Shown piece by piece: positions 16,195 to 21,512 of a stretch of DNA of 41,164 nt. The notes beneath the pieces were generated by a model. That model saw only the letters and a program-made list of their open reading frames with translations. It made no database searches and was not told where the DNA came from. Source of the stretch: a virus; the IMG/VR virus record IMGVR_UViG_3300032241_000444, positions 1 to 41,164 of that record. One strand, written 5' to 3'. The position numbers and the translations under genes were made by a program. The stretch's first letter is position 1. Each line of letters starts with the position of its first letter.

Positions 16195-16477
16195 CCCAAT
16201 ATCCAAGAAGCGTCAGCGCCAGAACGCCGAGCGTAAGGCTGCAATGCTTGAAGTGTTCGGCCCGCGTGAGGGTTGGAAATGCCAATTGCGTGGGAAATAT
16301 CTGGCTTGCTTTGGAGATATCAACGGTCACGAACTGTTGAAGCGAAGCCGGGGCGGTAGCATCACGGACATGACAAACGTGGTGCTGTTGTGTAATGTTC
16401 ACAATAGTTGGGTTGAAGATTACCCCGAACTTGCCTATGATCTAGGGCTAGCCAAACATAGCTGGGAGGACCAATGA
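16175..16477 (+). CDS. HNH-like endonuclease domain protein
   Basis: The 100-residue protein begins with a basic segment (KRSRINPISKKRQRQ). It has Cys in WKCQL and ACFGD, then NGHELLKRSRGGSITDMTNVVLLCNVHNSWV. The GHELxxRSRGG-x5-D-x2-N-xxLLCxxHN pattern is the beta-beta-alpha metal fold of HNH proteins, although the first core residue is not the usual His-His pair. In phages such proteins assist packaging or nick DNA. It lies behind the methyltransferase, so a modification-linked nuclease is also possible. It starts inside the methyltransferase C-terminal gene. Confidence 0.75.
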   Translation: MKRSRINPISKKRQRQNAERKAAMLEVFGPREGWKCQLRGKYLACFGDINGHELLKRSRGGSITDMTNVVLLCNVHNSWVEDYPELAYDLGLAKHSWEDQ

Positions 16478-16620
16478 GTATCACCATCACCATTCCCTAC
16501 GAAATAGCAAAAACGTGGGCGCAATTGGGCGAAGCAGAGTTTATCCAAGAGCGGGTAATCGCTAAGGCTTGTAAAGAAGCGATCCGATTGGCGAAACTTG
16601 AGGAATCAACATGCCTTTGA
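16474..16620 (+). CDS. Unknown 48-residue protein
   Basis: It starts by ATGA overlap with the HNH gene, preceded by GGGAGGA. It is a short amphipathic protein: an ITITIPY strand followed by helices with EFIQERVIAKACKEAIRLAKL. Its end overlaps the start region of the resolvase-like gene. The reading frame and coupling support it; no family is recognised. It may be an antitoxin-like or subunit peptide, but nothing proves this. Confidence 0.6.
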   Translation: MSITITIPYEIAKTWAQLGEAEFIQERVIAKACKEAIRLAKLEESTCL

Positions 16621-16969
16621 GAAGCCAGTGACCACGCCGCAAAAAGCCAAAGGCTCTCAATTTGAGCGAGATGTAGCCAAGTACCTTGCTGAGAACGGCC
16701 ACCCCTACGCCGAACGCAGGTATGGAGCAGGCAACACGCAGGACAAGGGAGACATCAACGGCTTGCCAGGGCTGGTCATTGAGTGCAAGAATCACGGAAC
16801 CCTGAAGTTTAGCGAATGGCTAAAGGAAGCTGAAGTAGAAAAAGGTCACGCTAAAGCAGATTACGGTATCGTTGTCGCCAAACGCCGTGGCAAGAGCGCA
16901 AGCGAAGCCTACGTTGTGATGACGCTGGCAGATTTTTCGAGACTATGGAAGGAACGAGATGGACGTTGA
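16598..16969 (+). CDS. PD-(D/E)xK resolvase-like nuclease
   Basis: It has 123 residues from TTG 16598; GTG 16628 gives 113 residues and keeps the whole domain, and the sequence does not decide between them. Family features are GSQFERDVAKYL (first helix with Glu), YGAGNTQDKGDI (metal Asp), VIECKN (Glu-x-Lys) and later DYGIVVAKRRG. This is the Holliday-junction-resolvase-like (Hjc/VRR) nuclease arrangement. It would cut branched recombination or replication intermediates before packaging, which fits the adjacent Cas4-like and annealing proteins. Confidence 0.8.
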   Translation: MRNQHAFEKPVTTPQKAKGSQFERDVAKYLAENGHPYAERRYGAGNTQDKGDINGLPGLVIECKNHGTLKFSEWLKEAEVEKGHAKADYGIVVAKRRGKSASEAYVVMTLADFSRLWKERDGR

Positions 16970-17240
16970 ACTAGATAGGTGGGGTAATGACGCTAATTGC
17001 CCTCACCCCGATACCGGATGCGGTTGTGCTTACGATCAGGAAGCGGTTATCACCCTTGACCATGATGATGCTTGGGCGCTACTCCAATTTTTAGTCGGAG
17101 ATTGCGAAACGATAGACGTTGAGACTGCGAAGCACTTACTTGAAAAGCTGGGGGAATTGTTTGACGCTCAACACGAATACGACAACTCGCTTGAGCTCCA
17201 AGAACTACTCCGTCAAGCAGCATCAAAGGAGCAAAAGTGA
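16959..17240 (+). CDS. Acidic 93-residue protein with Cys
   Basis: The N-terminus has four potential metal ligands in NCPHPDTGCGC, followed by AVITLDHDDAWALLQFLVGD and a helical acidic C-terminus. I do not recognise it. The ATG overlaps the resolvase end and the stop overlaps the next GTG, so it is co-translated with its neighbours. Confidence 0.65.
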   Translation: MDVELDRWGNDANCPHPDTGCGCAYDQEAVITLDHDDAWALLQFLVGDCETIDVETAKHLLEKLGELFDAQHEYDNSLELQELLRQAASKEQK

Positions 17241-17371
17241 GCGACAAGACCATAACGATTACGATCAGGCGTGACGATGCAGAAATATTTGTTAATGAAG
17301 ATTGGTGGCCCGATGCACCATTTAACAGATTGGTGAAAGCCATGCTCAAAGCCCTGAAGGAGCAAAAATGA
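17237..17371 (+). CDS. Unknown 44-residue protein
   Basis: It runs from GTG (GTGA overlap) to TGA overlapping the next ATG. It contains a KTITITIRRDD strand, then FVNEDWWPDAPFN and a basic helix ending LKEQK. The end (ALKEQK) resembles that of the preceding protein (ASKEQK), and both end with AAGGAGCAAAA before the next start. This may just reflect the shared ribosome site. No function is assigned. Confidence 0.55.
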   Translation: MSDKTITITIRRDDAEIFVNEDWWPDAPFNRLVKAMLKALKEQK

Positions 17372-17538
17372 GCGAATGGAAAGAAGAAGATCAGTGGATC
17401 GGTAGCGAACTGCACACTTTTCGAGTCCGAGTGGATGACGAAGGCAACGCACCCGAACTTACTTGGCGGCAAATGGATCAAAAGATCAAGGATGACCGTT
17501 ACTGGAACTTATCAGGTGGAACGGCAGGGGAACGGTAA
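17368..17538 (+). CDS. Unknown 56-residue protein
   Basis: It is coupled at both ends (ATGA upstream, TAATG downstream) with AAGGAGCAAAA as ribosome site. It is a charged, Trp-rich small protein (EWKEEDQWIGSELHTF, then LTWRQMDQKIKDD). No motif is recognised. The frame is clearly used, given the continuous overlaps from 16175 to 17891. Confidence 0.6.
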   Translation: MSEWKEEDQWIGSELHTFRVRVDDEGNAPELTWRQMDQKIKDDRYWNLSGGTAGER

Positions 17539-17891
17539 TGTTGAGTTACGAGCAGATTGCAGAAGCGATTGGGGCCGAAGGTCGAAGGATCGGAAAACTT
17601 GCTGAGGAATGTGCTGATGTAGCTCAAAACGCAGCAGAAGCAGAAGCAGATTACAAGATGGAGTTTGCCAAGGCTCGGATGCAGATTCGAGATGATGCGG
17701 CAGCCGTTGGCAATAAGGTGACGGTATCTGAGGTGGATGACATGGCGTTGCTAGAAGCCTCTGAGAGCCATCGAACCTATCTAGTGGCATCATCGGCCCT
17801 AACCGCAATTCGGGAGGCTCTGAGGGCATCTCAGGCACGTCTTGACGGACTCAGAACGCTTGCGGCAGGGTATAGACACGCCGGCGGTTAA
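17538..17891 (+). CDS. Coiled-coil protein, last gene of the rightward operon
   Basis: The 117-residue, mostly helical protein has Ala/Glu-rich heptads (IGKLAEECADVAQNAAEAEAD, then SALTAIREALRASQARLDGL). No membrane segment, metal site or enzyme motif is visible. It resembles small phage proteins of unknown function. It overlaps the upstream gene as TAATG and ends just before the noncoding repeat and operator region. Confidence 0.7.
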   Translation: MLSYEQIAEAIGAEGRRIGKLAEECADVAQNAAEAEADYKMEFAKARMQIRDDAAAVGNKVTVSEVDDMALLEASESHRTYLVASSALTAIREALRASQARLDGLRTLAAGYRHAGG

Positions 17892-17935
17892 AACGTGGTC
17901 GTTCTATAAACAATTTTGAGTCAGAAATCATAAGC

Positions 17936-17985
17936 TCAAAACCGTGTGCCACGCTGAAGGTCAAAACCGTGTGCAACGCTGAAAG
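17936..17985. repeat. Tandem 25-bp repeat, two copies
   Basis: TCAAAACCGTGTGC(C/A)ACGCTGAA(G/A)G occurs twice head to tail (17936-17960 and 17961-17985) with two mismatches. It lies in the noncoding stretch after the last rightward gene. It could be an iteron-like protein-binding array or a remnant of slippage; two copies are too few to decide. Confidence 0.85.
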
Positions 17986-18029
17986 TCGGGGCCACGGTCG
18001 GACACGGGCAAAATCCTGGACCATACGAT

Positions 18030-18063
18030 TGTAAAAAATTACAGATAAATGTAATAAATTACA
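18030..18063. promoter_or_regulatory. Paired palindromic operator candidates (TGTAA-N4-TTACA)
   Basis: TGTAAAAAATTACA (18030-18043) and TGTAATAAATTACA (18050-18063) lie exactly 20 bases apart, two helical turns, on the same face of the DNA. A third, perfect copy lies at 20495, so the sites bracket the leftward operon. A dimeric repressor that could loop the operon is a reasonable inference; no repressor gene was identified. Confidence 0.65.
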
Positions 18064-18127
18064 TGATTCGTTCTAAGGCTTTGAGAATTGGCTAGGGGGT
18101 AATGGTACCGGCGGCGCGTTTGCGTGG

Positions 18128-18149
18128 CCCCTGAGGCATCCTAGAGGGG
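18128..18149. terminator. GC-rich hairpin between convergent operons
   Basis: CCCCT pairs with AGGGG and inner AGG pairs with CCT around a CAT loop. The hairpin lies between the ends of the rightward operon (17891) and the leftward operon (18196). That is where a bidirectional terminator is expected. No U-tract follows on either strand, so it would need a factor or may serve another purpose. Confidence 0.4.
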
Positions 18150-18195
18150 TCTAATCGTGCTTTAGGGCGCTACCTCCGACCTCGTTTCTCGTGTT

Positions 18196-18528
18196 TTAAT
18201 TGGTTTGGTTAATTTGAAAATCTCGCAAATCAATCGACCAAATTTGGGGCTGACCGTTCCAAGTTTCATACGGTGAAATTTCAATTTGGATAAAACCATC
18301 GTTTGCGCCGTCGCCGTTATTAAATTTTGCCCAAAATCCGGCAGCAAAATCCCACATAGCTGTTTCTTCTTCCGCAAATTTGGTAATTGATAAATTGTAG
18401 GCTGTAAAATCCGCAATAATTGCCTGCCAATCTGCTTTCTGTTCTAGCAAAACCAAATTTTGCTGTTCGTCGTTCAATTCTTGCCAATCTTCTAGTTCCC
18501 AATTTTTTGGGCAATTCGTAATGTCCAT
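18196..18528 (-). CDS. Unknown 110-residue Trp-rich acidic protein
   Basis: This is the last gene of the leftward operon. It has NCPKNWELEDWQELNDEQQ and then helices with many Trp and acidic residues, and a beta-like end (FIQIEISPYETWNGQPQIWSI). AAAGTAGGA precedes the ATG. The leader carries a 12-base block identical to one upstream of the 20183 remnant. Base composition is AT-richer than its neighbours. It is not recognised; acidity and small size would fit an inhibitor of a host DNA-binding protein, which is speculation. Confidence 0.7.
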   Translation of the reverse strand: MDITNCPKNWELEDWQELNDEQQNLVLLEQKADWQAIIADFTAYNLSITKFAEEETAMWDFAAGFWAKFNNGDGANDGFIQIEISPYETWNGQPQIWSIDLRDFQINQTN

Positions 18529-18537
18529 TTGTCCTAC

Positions 18538-18549
18538 TTTCTACTAGTG
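18538..18549 (-). repeat. Repeated leader block CACTAGTAGAAA (also 20195-20206)
   Basis: The 12 bases CACTAGTAGAAA (minus strand) stand about 10 bases before the start at 18528, and again about 11 bases before the start at 20183. A similar stretch (GTAGGACAA against GTAAGACAA) follows each. The shared leader looks copied with the gene starts, or conserved as a control element. Confidence 0.75.
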
Positions 18550-18562
18550 GCAATTTGCCACA

Positions 18563-18608
18563 GCTCCCCGAGTCGGAATCGAACCGAACACTAGCCGCCA
18601 AGCGGGGA
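18563..18608 (-). other. tRNA-Asn-like fragment (acceptor and T-arm only)
   Basis: On the minus strand TCCCCGC begins the fragment and TCGGGGA followed by GC ends it; six of seven acceptor positions pair. Just inside lies TTCGG-TTCGATT-CCGAC, a T-arm with four of five pairs and a normal seven-base loop. D-arm and anticodon arm are missing: only about 20 bases (with a CCGC/GCGG hairpin) join the halves. Ends and the GGGGAGC tail match actinobacterial tRNA-Asn as I remember it. It could be a deletion remnant, a functional minihelix, or an old attachment site. Confidence 0.55.
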
Positions 18609-18627
18609 CCCAACTTTAAGCCAAAAC

Positions 18628-18816
18628 TTATCTGGCTCTCATGTACCTCATCACCTGCGCGCTCATCACGGCGGCGGCGGTAATCGATCCGACGCTAGCA
18701 ATGAACTCGACCAACTGCATCGGTGGCGCGGTGTTGTTGCCTGACACAAGGAACGCTCCGAGTAACGCAGCGATGCCTCCGGCGCGGGCTGCCTTGTATG
18801 GGTAGAGGCGCGTCAT
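18628..18816 (-). CDS. Small membrane protein of the leftward operon
   Basis: The 62-residue protein has MTRLYPYK at the start and then two hydrophobic segments (GGIAALLGAFLVSG and FIASVGSITAAAVMSAQVM). The start overlaps the stop of the 178-residue gene as ATGA. The first eight codons resemble those of the gene at 20130 (MTRFYSYK), part of the duplicated module described in the findings; beyond that the two proteins differ. The function is unknown. Confidence 0.65.
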   Translation of the reverse strand: MTRLYPYKAARAGGIAALLGAFLVSGNNTAPPMQLVEFIASVGSITAAAVMSAQVMRYMRAR

Positions 18817-19349
18817 TGGATCAAATCCAAGGCTTCAACGGCTTCACGCTTCCAGCGGTCCCCAAGGGTGCGAACTATGAACGCCATCGCTCCGTCGGGG
18901 TTGAAGAAGGCTCCCACGACGTAGGCGCGGGCGCTTCGGGCTTCATCCTCGGACACTCGCAGGTGTTTCGCAAGCATTACGGGAGACCATTCCAGCCCGC
19001 TCTCATCTGTTTCGACGGGATAGCGCCCGTACTCGTCGCGTGGACTCATGGGCCGCCCGTTTCCATAGGTTGAGAGTCCCGCCCAATAGATAGCGTTAGC
19101 GATTGCGTGCATGGGTTCGCCGTTCTCATCAGATAAATGCAACCTTGCCAAGGGTTCCAGCTCCGGCCATACGGCTAAAATTTCGTCGTGGATCGCTCCG
19201 GAGATCCCGCTTCGGTCCCGCTTGCGTGGCTCCCATGTTTCGCCGGTCAGACTGAAATAGGGGCGCTGGTTGCCTTCTCGGCTCAGCGTTGCCACGGCTT
19301 CGATTATTTCGCCGTTAGCGGTCTTACCTCTAAATGTTTTGGTGGTCAT
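18813..19349 (-). CDS. Conserved actinophage-type leftward protein (TTKTFRGKT family)
   Basis: The ATG at 19349 is chosen because AAGGAAGGA stands 10 bases upstream; in-frame ATGs at 19385 and 19409 are possible. The 178-residue protein opens TTKTFRGKTANGEIIEAVATLSREGNQ with PYFSLTGETW, a combination I remember from many actinophage hypothetical proteins. The middle has HDEILAVWPELEPLARLHLSDENGEPMHA with a conserved His, and the end is helical (VMLAKHLRVSEDEARSARAYV). No enzyme motif is clear. An internally deleted copy of this gene lies at 20127-20183. Confidence 0.8.
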   Translation of the reverse strand: MTTKTFRGKTANGEIIEAVATLSREGNQRPYFSLTGETWEPRKRDRSGISGAIHDEILAVWPELEPLARLHLSDENGEPMHAIANAIYWAGLSTYGNGRPMSPRDEYGRYPVETDESGLEWSPVMLAKHLRVSEDEARSARAYVVGAFFNPDGAMAFIVRTLGDRWKREAVEALDLIQ

Positions 19350-19377
19350 GGTTCTAGTTTCCTTCCTTGTTTGATGT

Positions 19378-19488
19378 TTACTCATATTCAACGGCGAACC
19401 TATCGCCACCTAAACGGCTCCCGCAAAATTGGCAGGGGCTCATGGAGAAATACGGCTCCGTATCGGTTAGGTATCTAGTCGTAGGCAT
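19378..19488 (-). CDS. Zinc-knuckle mini-protein (36 residues)
   Basis: The start overlaps the upstream stop as TAATG. The peptide has EPYFSMSPCQFCGSRLGGDR; the P-C-x-x-C-GSxLGGDR pattern is one I remember from short actinophage proteins. One CxxC pair suggests a metal site completed in a dimer or with a partner. The size and unbroken overlaps support a real gene. Confidence 0.65.
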   Translation of the reverse strand: MPTTRYLTDTEPYFSMSPCQFCGSRLGGDRFAVEYE

Positions 19489-19697
19489 TAGTTCCCGCTC
19501 CCGTAGAGGGTGTAGCTACCCTGCTTCGTTACGGCGATACCACCAGCGAACTCAACATCTCCGGCTAGGAAGTGGCGAACGCCTAAGGCGGTCATCCTGT
19601 CGGGGCATTGAAACTCCAGCTCCTCATAGGTTCCTGCCACTGTTACGCTGTCAAACCCTGATTCATGCAGGTAGTCGCTAATTACTTGGGTACTCAT
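19488..19697 (-). CDS. Unknown 69-residue protein of the leftward operon
   Basis: It starts after TAGGAAGTGA, a good ribosome site. The sequence alternates STQVISDYLHESGFDSVTVAGTYEELEFQC strands and helices and ends GGIAVTKQGSYTLYGSGN. It is compact, soluble and acidic. No family is recognised. It is the first of a coupled set of three genes that ends with the TTKTFRGKT protein. Confidence 0.7.
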   Translation of the reverse strand: MSTQVISDYLHESGFDSVTVAGTYEELEFQCPDRMTALGVRHFLAGDVEFAGGIAVTKQGSYTLYGSGN

Positions 19698-19732
19698 CTG
19701 GTCACTTCCTATCTATTTGCTGAGCTCGTCAG

Positions 19733-19750
19733 GCAAGGCACTTACCTTGC
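19733..19750 (-). other. Perfect hairpin in leftward intergenic gap
   Basis: GCAAGG and CCTTGC pair around a six-base loop in the 80-base untranslated gap between the leftward genes at 19778 and 19697. It could slow or terminate transcription or protect the downstream mRNA; no U-tract follows. Confidence 0.5.
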
Positions 19751-19777
19751 TACGCCTCGCGGCGTTTCGCTCTGGCG

Positions 19778-19948
19778 TTAGTTGTACCAGCTCTTAACCT
19801 TACGCCACGGGCCGTCATCAATCGACTCCCATAGATTGCCTCGGTAGACATTGTGCGCAGCTAGATAATTGCCATTGCCACGCATTGCGAACCTGCGACC
19901 GTCGGCATCGGTTCCGGTAAGTTTATAGCTGTACCTCGGCGCAGTCAT
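19778..19948 (-). CDS. Small basic protein, actinophage-type (56 residues)
   Basis: The ATG overlaps the previous stop as ATGA. The sequence YSYKLTGTDADGRRFAMRG, followed by NVYRGNLWE and GPWRKVKSWYN, resembles short actinophage proteins with a LxGTDxxGRRF opening and an xYRGxxW centre. It is probably a small beta-rich fold. The function is unknown. Confidence 0.75.
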   Translation of the reverse strand: MTAPRYSYKLTGTDADGRRFAMRGNGNYLAAHNVYRGNLWESIDDGPWRKVKSWYN

Positions 19949-20130
19949 CGCGTCACGTCCGTCTGGAGCTGTGCGCGCGCAGTAATGGCGAACTGCACCA
20001 TCTCGGCGGCTTCCTCCAACACTCTTAGCGCAGCCTCAAGCGGTAAAGCTTCAACCTGTGCAAGAACTACCTCAAGGCAGTAATCCGGATCGCTGAAATC
20101 CTCATCTTTGTATGAATAGAAGCGCGTCAT
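19945..20130 (-). CDS. Small helical protein (61 residues)
   Basis: The protein starts MTRFYSYKDEDFSDPDYC and continues as a helix (LAQVEALPLEAALRVLEEAAEMVQFAITAR). The start overlaps, as ATGA, the stop of the deleted copy at 20127, and the first codons match those of the gene at 18816. So this gene stands where the membrane protein stands in the other copy of the module. The function is unknown. Confidence 0.7.
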   Translation of the reverse strand: MTRFYSYKDEDFSDPDYCLEVVLAQVEALPLEAALRVLEEAAEMVQFAITARAQLQTDVTR

Positions 20131-20183
20131 TGCATTAAGTCCAAGGCTTCAGCGGTCTTGCCTATGAATGTTTTAGTAATCAT
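20127..20183 (-). pseudogene. Internally deleted copy of the TTKTFRGKT gene (18 codons)
   Basis: The frame reads MITKTFIGKTA followed directly by EALDLMQ and stop. The full gene at 18813-19349 begins MTTKTFRGKTA and ends VEALDLIQ. So the copy keeps the first 11 and last 7 codons and lacks about 160. In both copies the stop overlaps a gene beginning MTR-x-Y-x-YK. The remnant may be translated simply to couple ribosomes into the gene at 20130. Confidence 0.75.
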
Positions 20184-20187
20184 TGTC

Positions 20188-20486
20188 TTACTCGTTTCTA
20201 CTAGTGCGCCTTTGGCGGCGCGTTATCTGGTCACTCGTGAATCTAGGCCATGTCGGGCCAGCTGTCAAGAATCGCCGGCGGTCGATAGCTGCGGGCTTGG
20301 AGCTGTATCCAACTGGGGCGATTCCTGGGCGATTCCTGGAGCTGTAACGGCGGCGGTTCGTAGCTGCGTTAGTGGTGCTGTCGGTTGTCAGTATTTCTAC
20401 GGTCGCTATTTCTTCAATTCTGTTGCTTGCTAGTTCCTTCGTATTCCCCCCAACTTTCTAGCATTCTTAGTAATTCTTGCTACCAT
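20188..20486 (-). pseudogene. Candidate frameshifted gene or leader peptide after the leftward promoter
   Basis: An ATG at 20486 starts MVARITKNARKLGGIRRN and stops (20430). If the run of six G bases on the minus strand (20446-20451) were one base longer, the frame would continue NTKELASNRIEEIATVEIL for 99 residues and stop only five bases before the 20183 start. An internal ATG at 20464 reaches the same frame with one G fewer. The first 35 residues look protein-like; the Arg-rich remainder is less convincing. It may instead be an 18-residue leader peptide on a noncoding leader. Confidence 0.35.
20260..20366. repeat. Cluster of short repeats in the leftward leader
   Basis: AGCTG occurs five times (20260, 20287, 20301, 20340, 20362), twice inside TGGAGCTGTA. 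GGGCGATTCCT is repeated exactly in tandem (20316-20326 and 20327-20337). The stretch is GC-rich and sits between the leftward promoter and the first confident leftward gene. An origin or protein-binding region is possible, but the copies are short. Confidence 0.55.
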
Positions 20487-20508
20487 GTGGTAAATGTAAT
20501 TAATTACA
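20481..20508 (-). promoter_or_regulatory. Leftward promoter with two overlapping operator palindromes
   Basis: On the minus strand a -10-like TACATT (20498-20493) lies six bases before ATG 20486, so transcription would begin at or next to the start codon. The perfect palindrome TGTAATTAATTACA (20495-20508) covers the -10 upstream edge and TACCATGTGGTA (20481-20492) covers the transcription start. Both palindromes have relatives elsewhere in the control region. The -35 is weak (TTGCGT or nearby). Confidence 0.5.
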
Positions 20509-20698
20509 GTCCAACGCAAGAACTTACACCTACGACTGACTCGGAGTGTGCCGAGGCGGGTGCCGTAAATATGCGCAGTTATACCCTTCTCATGGAAATG
20601 TCATTTTGCTGTCAAAGAGGTTGAAAAAGAAAACAAGCAGTAAGAGGGAGCGGTGCTGCACTCCACCAGCTCGTCTACCTCGTCTGCCGCAAGGAGCG

Positions 20699-20830
20699 TC
20701 AGCGACGCGCAGAGCAAGCGAAGCGCGGTAGTTTATTTAGTATTTCCCCGGTCATCACCAACCTTTTGTTTAAAAGGCGCATCCACCCGCCGTGAGAATC
20801 CCCAGTGTTATTGCCGGACATGCAGTTCAT
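20699..20830 (-). CDS. Possible 43-residue leftward ORF with strong ribosome site
   Basis: GGAGGTGAG directly precedes ATG (20830). The peptide starts MNCMSGNNTGDSHGGWMRLL and ends RFACSARR, with no recognised motif. Spacing from GGAGGT is short (three bases), and an internal ATG may be used instead. No promoter is obvious. It is listed because of the ribosome site; the surrounding 20510-20698 holds no convincing gene on either strand. Confidence 0.3.
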   Translation of the reverse strand: MNCMSGNNTGDSHGGWMRLLNKRLVMTGEILNKLPRFACSARR

Positions 20831-21047
20831 CTCACCTCCGCTCGACAATTACTGATCAAGGTAAATGAGCTATGGCCCGGTCCAAGGGCATGAGGACTGT
20901 AACCCTACAACGGGGATCAAACCGGGGATTAGCCGGATCGGAACGCGGGGGCAAAACGCCTAGAAAACTCAACCGCTTGAGCTTTCTTTCCCTTCTGGCT
21001 CAAGACCATTGGGTACAGAATACCACCTTGTTATGACCCGTGTTGTC
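20831..21047. other. Noncoding control region
   Basis: No gene is supported here. Visible elements are CGGGGAT repeated (in ACGGGGATCAAACCGGGGAT, near 20908-20927), a CTCAA-CCGC-TTGAG hairpin followed by CTTTCTTT near 20970 that could be a weak rightward terminator, and a degenerate GACCATTGGGTA (21004-21015) related to the palindrome at 21048. An origin of replication could be here, but there is no AT-rich unwinding block with clear iterons. Confidence 0.4.
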
Positions 21048-21098
21048 TACCATTTGGTAAGTTCACAAAGTATCGTTAAATGTGATACAACAGTCCTA
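21048..21098 (+). promoter_or_regulatory. Rightward promoter, leaderless, with operators
   Basis: TTCACA (21062-21067), an 18-base spacer and TACAAC (21086-21091) form a good promoter whose start point falls on the ATG at 21098, six bases on. No ribosome site precedes that ATG, so a leaderless mRNA is likely. TACCATTTGGTA (21048-21059) lies just upstream, and GTATC (21070) with GATAC (21084) forms an inverted repeat over spacer and -10. The geometry mirrors the leftward promoter. Confidence 0.6.
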
Positions 21099-21349
21099 TG
21101 ACATCTGTTATCGAGATAATCGTTCTGGCAACATTTTTGTCTTTGGTGATATTTGCTGGATTGACGTTATGGCGGTGGCGCAAAGACGATCTTGAGGAAG
21201 AATCAGATGCAATGGAAATTTGGGAGTGCGATCATTGCGGCACTACTATTTCCGCCACCACTATTGAAGCGTTGATTGACGGGTATCGAATTCACGAGCA
21301 AAGCATTTATTGTCCACGCGACGAGGAAGAAGAAGAAGATGGAGAATAA
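21098..21349 (+). CDS. Membrane-anchored zinc-ribbon protein
   Basis: The 83-residue protein has one N-terminal membrane segment (about residues 4-24, IEIIVLATFLSLVIFAGLTLW). WECDHCGTTI and a later IYCPRD then give three Cys for a zinc ribbon with an acidic tail (DEEEEEDGE). Orientation is probably with the ribbon in the cytoplasm, since WRWRK follows the segment. It is the first gene from the rightward promoter and is thus likely expressed early. Superinfection exclusion or host-membrane takeover is possible but unproven. Confidence 0.7.
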   Translation: MTSVIEIIVLATFLSLVIFAGLTLWRWRKDDLEEESDAMEIWECDHCGTTISATTIEALIDGYRIHEQSIYCPRDEEEEEDGE

Positions 21350-21512
21350 AACCGTAACCATTGACGAGGCCGAATACCACGCTTTACAACTGGTAGCGGA
21401 TATGGCCCGCAAACAATATCTGCTAGTCCACAACCCCACTAATAAAACATACCTAGAACAACTGCCTGCCCCGTCTGATTGGGACGCAGCCGTGGAAGCT
21501 CTTGATGCTTAG
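21339..21512 (+). CDS. Unknown 57-residue acidic protein
   Basis: The ATG at 21339 is chosen (purine-rich GAGGAAGAAGAAGAAG upstream); a frame from 21276 would overlap the previous gene by 70 bases. The sequence is NKTVTIDEAEYHALQLVADMARKQYLL with an acidic C-terminal helix. It resembles small phage proteins with a VTIxxxEYxxLxxxA helix. No enzyme or metal motif is visible. Confidence 0.6.
   Translation: MENKTVTIDEAEYHALQLVADMARKQYLLVHNPTNKTYLEQLPAPSDWDAAVEALDA

Noticed and set aside
18563-18640. Complete tRNA gene
   Set aside because: Only acceptor and T-arm fold; no D-arm or anticodon arm can be placed at normal distance.
18723-19073. Rightward 116-residue frame
   Set aside because: It is antisense to the better supported leftward TTKTFRGKT gene and the membrane-protein gene.
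20158-20433. Rightward 91-residue frame in the control region
   Set aside because: No ribosome site, odd composition, and it runs against the leftward promoter and leader.
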